Origin: Monodelphis domestica
Taxonomy: Eukaryota > Chordata > Mammalia > Didelphimorphia > Didelphidae
DNA length: 64,000 nucleotides
Reading direction: 5' to 3'
NCBI RefSeq assembly: GCF_027887165.1
Contig: NC_077233.1
Span: forward strand, 232,863,872-232,927,871
The translations under genes were made by a program, and so were the position numbers. Below, one piece after another: positions 13,601-24,400 of this stretch. A model generated the notes under the pieces. The model saw nothing but the letters and a program-made list of their open reading frames with translations, did not search any database and had not been told where the DNA came from. How positions within the stretch are numbered: the first letter of the stretch is position 1; every line of letters starts with the position of its first letter.

Positions 13601-16600
13601 CTCCCCTCCTCCCTGCAATTGCGACTGTGAAATTTATTATCATCTTTTATGTGAAAGAGGTAATGGCAAATGAGAGGGCCCTAAAAACGGTGGGCAAAGG
13701 GGCTTTCTGGGTGCCAGGCACTGCCCTGGGTATAAAAAAAAAACTCCCAAAGATCTCCTGTTCATGAATAGTTCACGAATTATTGGGGGAAATGACAAAC
13801 ACATAAATATGAGATAAATACAGAATAATTTTTTTCAACCCTTCTCTTCATAGATTTTGAATGATAAGATATTTATAACCCAGTGGAATTGCTTGTCAAC
13901 TCTGGGAGGGGGGAAGGAAGAAGGGAGGAAGACAAGAATCATGTAACCATGGGGAAAATTTTTTTTAATCTTTTAGAAATTAAAAACAAAAAACAAAAAT
14001 AAAATAGACCCATCTCAATTTCAATTCTAAGATAGAAGAACAGTAAGGACTAGGCAATGGGGGTTAAGGGACTTGCCCAGGGTCACAAGCTAGGAAGTGT
14101 CTGAGGCCAGATTTGAACCCAGGTCCTCCAGACTCCTAAGTGCTCTCTCCACTGTGCCACCTAGGTGCCCCATTACAGGGTAATTTGTGGACTACCTAAT
14201 AGCTGAGGATTTAAGAAAAATCTGACATAAGATAAACTTTGAAGGCACCATCCCATCATAAAAGTATATAGAGGAGAGACAAGCTTCCATAATGGGTCCA
14301 CAGACAGGAAGCCCAAGGTTCAAGTTCTGCCTCTGATAAATACCAGCTCTGTGGGAATGGTCAAGATGAGCATCTCAATGCCCCCAAGCAATTCACAGAA
14401 ATTTCTGGTCTGTGTAAGTGAGGGAGTTTCCATACTGGGAGTCCTTACATTGATTTAAGGTGACCTTTTGAGGTTTAAAAAAAAATTGCTGTCCATATGG
14501 TGAAAGGTTCCATGCAAATAAGCCCTCCTTTCTTGACATCTCAGGAACTCTAGAAAGTGAGCAGTACAATTTCAGTCATGTAGCTGCCTGAGTAACTGTG
14601 CTAATAAACACCATTGGGAAGAGATGATCGCTGCCTCAGTTGAGGAGTCCCTGGGTTGATGATAGGATCTGATGTCAGTTCTATGCCCTCAGATGTAGGA
14701 ATAACCTTTGCTTTGCTTTGGAATCTTAAGTAGATATAACTGAGTAACTGTTACCCTGATCTCTCCCTTAGGATTATGGAAGGGATTCCTGAGAAAAGTA
14801 CTTGAATAGGATTGGATTTGGAATCAGAAGAATTGGGTTCAAATCCCAACTCCTAGCTTCTTACCACCTATGTGACCTTGGGCAAGTTATTTAAACTCTC
14901 TGAACCACAGTATTGTGAAATGTAGTGAGGGTGGATTAGATAACCTCTAAGAGCCTTTCCAGCTCCCAAATCTGTGATCATGATCTCTTTAAGTTGTTAT
15001 TGGGGTTAATTGTGGGCAAATCACTTAACCGTTATTTGCCTCAGTTTCCTCAGTTGTAAAATGGGGATAATGATGCCTATCTCACAGGGTTGGGGTGAGG
15101 ATCAAACAAGATTATATAGCATAGTTTCTGGCTCATAGAGGAGATGATTAATAAATGCTTATATCCCCTTATTCCATTAGATTGTAAGGTCCTTGAGGGC
15201 AGGGACTGTTTTAACTTTTTCTATCCCCAGCACTTAGCACAGTGCCTGGTATATAGTAGGTGCTTAATAAATATTAACTGAATGAAATTCCCTGGTGTGA
15301 GGGACTTCCAGTATGTGAACTCCCTCTGTCAATTACAGATCATATATCAATTCCCTTCACCAATTATAGGTAATTAGAACAACATAACCTGTGATTTAGT
15401 AGAGAAGTCTTACAGAGTTGCTTGAGTGTTAACTTGTTCATGGTCATACAGCCAGTAAGTGTCAGAGGTGGTTTGTCCCTGGGTCTTCCTGACTTTAAGC
15501 TCAGCATTCTGGAAATTCTCCATAGTCTGCGTTTCACTAAGACAACATTTGTATGGTAAACAGGATCTTGAACTTTTTAATAAGGAGGGTTTGGTCATGG
15601 CCTTAGATTCATGTCCTTGGGGCTGATATTAGAAGTTTGACCTTGGTGCCTTTAAGCAAGGTCTAATACTTCTTTGAATGTTAAAAACTGGGGAGAGCTG
15701 GTTGACTCAGTGGATTGAGAGGCCTACAAGTGGGAAGTCCTGGGTTCAAATCTGGCCTCAGACACTTCCTGTGTGACCCTGGGCAAATCACTTAACCTCC
15801 ATTGCTTAGCCCTTACCACTCTTCTGTCTTGGACCTGATACATATTATTGATTTTAAGACAAAAGGTAAGGGTTTTTTAAAAAGAAAAGAAAGTCAAAAA
15901 CTATATAGAGTAGGATGGCTAAGTAGTACAATGGATGGCAATACCAGGACTAGAGTTGAGATGACCTGGGTTCAAATTTGACCCCAGACATCTCCTAGCT
16001 GTGTGACCCTGGGCAAGTTACTTGACCCTGATTGCCTAGCCCTTGCCACTTTTCTGTCTTAGAATTGGTACTAGGACAGAAGGTAAGGATTTAAAAAATA
16101 AAACAAAACTACCTAGGACTGTGGGGGGATAAGGTGGTAAATAGAGGGGAGAATTTTTCTAAAATAAAACCTCAGGGCACCTAGCCAGCTCAATGGATAG
16201 AGGACTCAGCCTGGAGATAGGAGATCCTGGGTTCAAATGTAGTCTCAGACATTTCCTAGCTGTGTGACCCTGGGCAAGTCACTTAACTCCAGTTGCCTAA
16301 GCTTTACCTCTCTTCTGCTTTGGAACCACTGCACAGTATTAATTTTAAGGGTTAAAAAAAAAAAACAAACCACCAATTGGGGAGGGAAGATAGGGTGAAA
16401 TAAGGAAAAGTTTGGCTCTTGAATCAGCCATTCTTGTTTTTGTTTGAGAGATATTAGAAAGAAGTTAAATTAAAGGTCTCCTTTTTCTTCTTTTCTCTTT
16501 CTCCAGATCAGCCTGATGTATACCTGTAGACCTTCCACCAGGCCTTTCAGAGCATCCAATTCTAATTTTTTCTTCTTGTTGGTGCTGTTAATTGGACTAT

Positions 16601-18218
16601 CATTGGCTTTCATCCCACTGGGAATCAGCATGACACAGTAAAAAATGAATTTGTCTTCTTTAACCCTTGAGTAGATACATTGGTTTGATTTGTTTTTGTT
16701 CTTGTTTTTGAAGTATGAAAAGGAAGTTTAAAATGGCACCCAAGATACTTTTTTACATACATTAAAGTATTATTTTGTCTTTGCATATAAAGTATTATTA
16801 GAATAATAGATAAAAATTCAAGACGTTTTCAGCTTTTTGTTAAGCTAACTTCTTATTTTTATAAAGAAATTTTTATTGAAGTCTTTGTTTTTATATAGTC
16901 TACATTTCCTTTTGTGTTCTTACTCCTCCAAAGAATCATTCCATATACTGAAGAACTGCTTTCTAAAAGAAAAAAGAAAAAGAGTGGGGCAGCTGGGTGG
17001 CTCAGTGGACAGAAAGACAGGCCTGGACATGGGAGATCCTGGATTCAAATATGACTTTAGGCACTTCCTAGCTGGATGACCCTGGGCAAGTCACTTAAAT
17101 CCAATTGCCTAATTCTTACCTCTCTTCTGCCTTGCAGAAGGTAAGGGCTTAAAACAAACTGCCCCCCCCCCCAAAAAGGGAAAAAATCAGTAAAACCTAT
17201 AAATACATTGAAAAAACTTGACAACATATGCAACATCCTGCACCAGTGGCTTCTCTACCTCTGTCAAGTAGTAGAAGGCAGATTTTTTTTGTTTCTGCTT
17301 TGTAATTTTGCAGCATTTTGTGTCAATCTAGTAAACTAGCTTTTATTAAGCACTTATTAAGTGATAAGAGATGGGGATATAAAGAAGAGAGGGCATTCGG
17401 TCTCTGCCCATAAGGAGGGACTAATAATGGGGTGGGCAACTTACAAATACACAATACACACACACAATACACAGTATTGACTCCAAGACGGAAGGTAAGG
17501 GTTTAAAAAAAAAAAGTCCAAAGGATTTTATATCTGATCCTGGAGGTGATAGAGAGCCACTAGAGTTGATTAAGTAGTGGTGACATAATTTTATGGTGGC
17601 TGTTCTTTGCATTGGCACCATTGTATGCATATATTATTTCATAGGTGCATCTGCTTCACTTTGCATCTCTTCACAGAAGACTTGTCGTGAAGCTGTTGCC
17701 TTGAGTATTCATCTTTCATTTGGCTGACATAAACACCTGGCTTGTTTTTACAGCATTCCATCCTCCAAGGCCTGTGGACCATTCACAAATTTTAACACCT
17801 CCTGGGATGCCATCCCAAAGACCGTGAGCACTTTCCCTGTTGCTCTGCAAACACTGGTCCATGCTGTCACTTCAGAAGCCTTTGCAGTGCCTTTCTTTAT
17901 TGTTATCTGGTAAGTAAAGCCCACGGAACCATACAGTTTCTATCAGGTGAGCGGATGCAAGTTAAGTGGCACAGCAACAGAGTGAGCGTAAAGGATCGGG
18001 AATGGAAGTATAGTTTAGTGGAGGAACCCTGGATGGGGAGCCAGATCAATCTTACCCTGACATTCCCTTCTCCATTATACATACATGTACACCCATTTAT
18101 TGCCTTCTCCATTTTAAATACATGCACATGTGTGTGTATATATATATATATATACACACACCCACACACATATGTATATATACTTCCATATACCCATTAT
18201 GCCCTTCTCTACGATATA

Positions 18219-18258
<40 letters not shown>

Positions 18259-18356
18259 TCTATTCCCTTCTACTTCCATTATATAATGGAGTTGGGGATG
18301 TACATATATGTATATATATTCCCTTCTCCATGAGATATATTCCCTTTCCCTGCTCC

Positions 18357-18409
<53 letters not shown>

Positions 18410-21400
18410 CATGGATGTTGAATCTATAGCGCTTGGCAGCCAATTGGATATAGAAAGTGACAAAAAAGCAAATGGTAAAAATAACCAAGCTCTGCAGAAT
18501 GAAGGGCAATACTACTGTCTGTGCCTATAATCAAATGTTGGATAATGTGCTATCGTGTCTTAGGGCTGTCGGAGTTTAGAGAAATAGAGGGTTCTTTCCG
18601 AGTAGGTATCATGAAGCTGAGCCTTTGAAGATTCTCTTGGAAGAATGGATAGTGGGGCAGCTCAATAGCATAATGGATAGAGAGCCAAGCCTGAAGAAAG
18701 GAGGTCCTGGGTTCAAATGATGGCCTCAAACATTTCCTAGCTGTGTGGCCCTGGGCAAATCACTTTACCCTGATTGCCTATGGCTTACTGCTCTTGGCCT
18801 TAGAATTGATTTTAGATGGCAAGGGTTTTTAAAAAAGGAGGAGGAGGAGGGATAGGTTGTGATATAGGTAGAAGGAAGAGAACATCTCGTGTGAAAGGGA
18901 CAACATGATGAAAGGAACAGAAGGGAGAATTCAGTTCCACAAACATTTTATGAAATGCCTAATTTGTGTAAGGCTACTGATCTCTATCTCCCTCTTTCTC
19001 TCCCTCACTCTCCCCTTCTATCACTCCCCTCTCTCCCTCTCCCTCCTTTCCTCTCTCTGTCTCGCCCTCCCTCTCTCTCTGTCCATATCTCTCTCTCCCT
19101 CCCTTCACTGTCTGTCTGTCTCCTCCTTTCTTCCTTCCTCTCTGTCTCTTTCCCTATACTGTGTATAGTATATATCTGCGTATAGCTATAGTACTATCTA
19201 TACCCCTAAGTAGCCTAATAATCTTAGAGAACTGGAGGCACTAATTGGCACAGAGGAGGAGAGGGTGATCAACCTGGAGTTAGGAAGACCTGAGTTCAAA
19301 TTCTACCTCACACTAACTAGCTGTGTGACCCTGGGCAAGACATTTAATTTGTCTTCTTGGTTTTCTCATCTGTAAAATGGGAATAATTATACTTTCTCAG
19401 AGTTGTTGTTAGGATAAAATGAGATATTTGTAAAGTGTTTTGCAAACCTTAAAGTAAGTTAGGGAGCAGCTGGGTGGCTCAGTGTGACCCTGGGCAAGTC
19501 ACTTAACCTCCATTGCCTAGCTCTTACAGCTCTTTTGCCTCAGCACCAATACACAGTATTGATCCTAAGATGGAAGGTAAGGTTTTTTTTTTAAGTGTTT
19601 TATAAATATTGTTTTTAGTTGTTTCTGCCCTGATTGACACTTGGTGACCCCATTTGGGATTTTCTTGGTAAAGATACTAAAGTGATTTTCCATTTCCTTC
19701 TCCAGCTCATTTTATAGATAGGGAAACTGAGGCAAATAGTTAAATGACTTGCCCAGTCACACAGCTAGAAAGTGTCTGAGGCTGGACTTGACCTCAGGAA
19801 GGCTCATATTCCTGACTCCAGGCTCTTAACCCTAATCAAGGCATCTTCTGCTGTTTTAGAGAAGTCTCATGCTCTGTTGGATTGAGATCTGGTTTCAGGA
19901 TATACAAAAAACTGAGTTCAAGTCCCACCTCTGAATACTTGCTAGCAGTGAGACTTTCATTAAATGACTTAATCTTCAAACCCCTAAGGCAACTGCCTGC
20001 AAATCTGTCAGCATTGATAGAGGGAACTTCTTCATTGTGAATTTTCTGTACCCAGGAAATCATAGATCAGGGCCAAAGGGGGAAAAAATCTGCTCTTTTT
20101 GTATCATGTCACCTGTTCCACATTAAGTGGCAGATAGGCTAAGCATTCACTGGATACTGTCACATGATGCAGTCTTTCAAGGAAGGGTTTTTTAAAGCCC
20201 TTACTTTCTGTCCTAGAATCAGTATCAATTCTAAGGCAGAAGAACAGTAAGGGCTAGGCAATGGGCATTAAGTGACTTGCCCAGGAGTACCCATCTAGAA
20301 AAATATATGAGGTCAGATTTGAACCCAGGACCTTCCATCTCCAGGTCTAGTTCTCAACCCACTGAGCCACCTGGCAATCCCAGGAAGGGTCTTTTTATCT
20401 ATTAGTTGACTGTTCTAAACCACTTGTGTCTTACTGTCTAGAGTCCGAAGCTTTGTATTTCTTTTCTTTTTAAGTCCTTATTTTCTGTCAGTAACAATTC
20501 TAAGACAAAGGGTAAGAGCTAACCAAATGGGGTTGAGTGAGTAGTTCAGAATAATATAACTAGGCAGAATCTGAAATAAGATTTGAATCCAGATCCTCCT
20601 GATTCTAGGCTTGGTGCTCTATCCACCAAGCCACCTAGCTGCCCCGGGGGGTGGGGGTGGGGGGATTTATAGTTTATTGTTAAATGTTTGCAGAGTTGTT
20701 TTTTTCCCTGTTTTTAAAACCTTAAACTCATGTAGTATAATCTTGTGCTTGTTCTTTCTCCCTTTTGCAGTCTCATTATGTTCTATTTCATCGCCCTGGC
20801 CGGTGCACACAAACGGGTCGTTGTTCAACTCCGGCAGCAGTTGGCTGTGGTAAGAAGAGAACCAGACTGTAATGATCCCAGAGGAAGTGGGACCCATCTT
20901 CTGCCCCTTGCTATAGGGAAACATCCTTAAAAAAAAAAGAAAGAAAAGAAAGTGGGGTTCAGTGACTTGCCCAGAGTCACACAGCTAGGAAGTGTCTGAG
21001 GACAAATTTGAACCCAGAACCTCCTGACTCCAGACTTGTTGCTCTATATACATTGTGCCACTTAGCTGCCCCTAAAACCTACAGTTTTTTTGGATGATTT
21101 CTTGTAGTATGATGTCAAGATTTCTGTTTATTTCTGGCTTTTCAGGTAGACCAATGATTCTCAAATTGTCTCTCCTTTTTCTGTTTTCCGAATCTGTCAC
21201 CTTGTCACTGAGATATTTTATGTTTTCTTCTATTTTTTCAGTCTTTTGACTTTGCTTTAATAATTCTTGCTGTTTTGCAAGATCATTGGTTTCCACTTGC
21301 TCACCTGGTTATCTGCTTTAACCTTTTGATTTTTGGCTATAATTTTTTGATTTTCTCTTCGAACCATTTCCCACTTCTCTTGCCAGAAGGCTTCCATCTT

Positions 21401-24400
21401 TTTGATAAGCTCCAATTTAAATTCTTCCAGAGCTTGTGGACAATTGTCATTTTTTTTTTTAGAATGTTTTATCTTTGTTTGAATTTCCTCCTGTGTTTCC
21501 CCTGTAGCCTGGGTTTTTCCTCCGTAAAAATTTTCAAGGGTCACTGCTTTTTTTTTTGCTTTTCTTGGAGGGTGTTTGGGGCTCCTGTGCACAATTAGCC
21601 ATCACTGTGGGGGATTTACCTTCCCATTTTAGTCAGAAATCTGAGTGAGCTGGGCAGGTTCTCTGTGTATGGAGTTAAGTAGCAAGGATTTTGCCAGAGG
21701 CAAGCTCTTCAATCACAGCTGTTTGCAGCTCTGCGCAGCTACCTTCCCTGTCTGTGCTTCCCTGCCTGCCGGGGTTTCCGGTGTAGCTGCTCTCAAGGGT
21801 AGGCCTTTGGGGATCTCATTCTGCTTCTGAGGACCTAGAGGTGCCCCTTGCTCACTCTAGAGGTGCCCCCCCATCACTCGCTGATTCTGGCTTATGCTGG
21901 CTCTGAGCACTCAAGGTCTGTGCTCCCCTACCCCCCTGAGTTTCAGGTGTATCTGCTCACCGGGTAGGTCTTTAGTGGTCTTAGTCAGATCCTAGGGACC
22001 TAGATGTGCCCCTTGCCCGCTCTAGAGGTGTCCCTCTCTCACTCACTGATTCTGGTGCATGCTGGCTCTGACGATGACTCCGCAGGTGGGGTGGGGGAGT
22101 GTAAATCGGCTCACGTTTGGGTGGGAGTTTTTTCACCCTCTTATAGTGTGGAAGTGCCCAAATCTCATGTACCTTCAATGCTGCACCTTACTGTAGGGTC
22201 CCTCTGTTCTTATGAAAATGGTTTTAATGGTCTTTTGAGGTAGTGTGAGATTTAAAATGGTTGAGGTCTTAAACTGTAGTGATTAAAATAGTGGAAGATA
22301 TAAATTGTGATAGATATAAGAGAGGGTGAGTGAATTTGACTGCAGAAATATGTTTCACTACAGTGTCTTGGGTTTTAAATTCAAATATAAGGTGGTCGCT
22401 AGGGAAATATTCCCAATTATTCAAATACCCAAGTCAATTGGGTTTTATAGAGATTTTAATTAACAATACAATGAGTAATCAAAGAAAGAGAGAGAGAGTA
22501 AGAAAGGAATAAGTATGAAGGGCCTCAAGCCAATATGGCCTAGACCTGAGTCTTAAAAGAGAAATCAGTCAGTTTTTTAACACTCACCACAAGGTCTGAC
22601 TAAACAAGGATTCTAGTAACACCAGGCCAGCATCCTTCCTCAAAGAGTCTTCCAGCCAGAGATTGTTTCAAAGGGCCTCTCAAGAGCCTCCAGAGCTCCT
22701 ACCCCAGAGGGACAGAGTCCCTCAGAGGAGCTCCTCAAGGAACTCTCCTTCAGAATGAGAGTCAGAAATCCAGATCCTTCTTTTTTTGCTCTTCTCTGAG
22801 CTCTTACTTTTAAGGGCAAAATCTCCTCTGTCACCTCCCCTAAGTCCTTACATCTACCAATCACTGTAGATGTTTCTAAAGGACCGCCCATTTTGAATTC
22901 ACAGCTGAGTAGTTTTAATCTCTTTAGTAAGTCAGAAAAAATGCTGCTGTGTCGACAAATTTCATTAAGAAAAAACCTCTGAATAAGTTATCACCCTTTT
23001 AGGTTTAAGTAGTTTACAAGTTGCCCCACCTTTATAGGTACTTAGTATCCCATTGTATAAATTCTAAAACAGTCATGACTCAAAGAACTTCCTGTCCCTT
23101 CCATAAGCATGGATCAAAGTACTTTCATTGTTTAGCAAGCAATTTTCTGTCCTAAAGCAGTCTTAAGTAGGGTGGAGCAGGGACACTCCCATAGCTAGGA
23201 ACCCCCACACTCAAGTAGAGTTCTCACCATCTGCTAGGGAATTTTTTTAAGTAGAAGATTCCCCAGTGGGGGAAACCCCTAACATTCATAAGTCTGAGAA
23301 AATTTTAAGGTTTATAGTAGTCTGTATAAGTGGGTGCTGGGGAGAGGAAGCGTCCTGTGTCTAGACTGCCACCAAGCTTACCCAGAAGTCTCCAACCTAC
23401 AGTTTTTCAAGGGAGAAGTAGAGTGACTTTCAAGAAAATCTGCTTCATGATCTAACTTAATGGAAAGTTGATTAGTTGGTTTTTATACAGATTTTTTCAC
23501 CCTGATCAGGAAAAGGGCTATGATCATGGTAGTTTTTAATCCACTCTTCCCTCCTCTGTCCTGAGTATGAACACTACAAAATAGAACAGTTGGGCAGGTA
23601 CTCATAGCCATGGGTAGATATGCGTGGGGACTTGGAGTTAGGGAGATTCATCTTCCTGAGTTCAAATTTGGCTTCAGAGACTTACTGTGTGACCCTGGAC
23701 AAGTCACCTGACCCTGTTTGCCTCAGTTTCCTCATCTGTCAAATGAGTTGAAGAAGGAAATGCCAAGCCAGTATCTTTACTCCCCCAAATATCAAAATGG
23801 ATATGGAAAGTTGGACATGACTGAAATGATTTATTAACAAATCATAGGCACACTGACTGACAAATAGAGCAGGGTAGGAAAATCTCCCCAGAAAAGATGA
23901 TCTAATCTGCCAGATTTTTCTAATCTAGCTAAGATGTTGACAGTGTTCCATTATTAATATGAACAAATGGCTGCCAGCTTCATTATCATTAATATTTATT
24001 AAAGCACCAGCAGCATACATGGTGCTTGGATCATTATTCATTTAATGAACAAATATTTAGAAAGCATTTATTATGTCCTAAGCACTTATTCTATCCAGGC
24101 ACAACAGTCCCTATCCTCAACAACCTTGGATTCTGGGATAGCTAGGAAGCTCAGTGGATAAAGTGGCAGGACTAGAGTGGGGAAGTACTGGGTTCAAACT
24201 TGGTTTCAGACACTTTCTAGTTGTGTGATCCTGGGCAAGTCACTTAACCCCCCATTGTCTATCCTTTACCACTGTTATGACTTGTGTGTAGTGGAAATTG
24301 AAGGGACTTTGGAAATTTCAAAGTTCACTCTCTTTTACCACTAAAATAATATGATAATATGACCAGGGAAACCCATCACTTAAAATATAATGCTTTATGG

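Larger units (their letters stand above)
21090..23393 (-). mobile_element. L1 LINE with 5' end and part of ORF1, lacking its 3' end; holds a nested LTR
   Basis: Flanked by a 14-bp duplication AACCTACAGTTTTT (21076-21089 and 23394-23407). On the - strand it starts GGAGACTTCTGGGTAAGC, runs through a 5' UTR (to about 21600, less the LTR at 22244-23316), and then ORF1: [20 protein letters not shown] from 21592, coiled-coil-like Lys/Glu-rich part, and the conserved [15 protein letters not shown] near 21175. ORF1 needs a frame change around 21260-21295, so it is broken. It stops at 'CATCCAAAAAAA' inside ORF1; no ORF2 or 3' UTR. Confidence 0.85.

Noticed and set aside
13348-13767. 139-aa open frame as a complete gene
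   Set aside because: It is TMC7 exon E plus intron sequence on both sides, partly SINE.
18358-18407. Regular short repeats as a CRISPR-like array
   Set aside because: It is a dinucleotide microsatellite in a vertebrate intron.
17955-18530. 191-aa and overlapping open frames on both strands
   Set aside because: Produced by TA and CA microsatellites (long runs of Tyr-Ile, Val-Cys or His-Thr).
21072-21598. Two overlapping - strand open frames (74 and 111 aa) as a host gene
   Set aside because: They are the N-terminal part of an L1 ORF1 ([13 protein letters not shown] motif, Lys/Glu-rich coiled coil) inside a flanked L1 copy.
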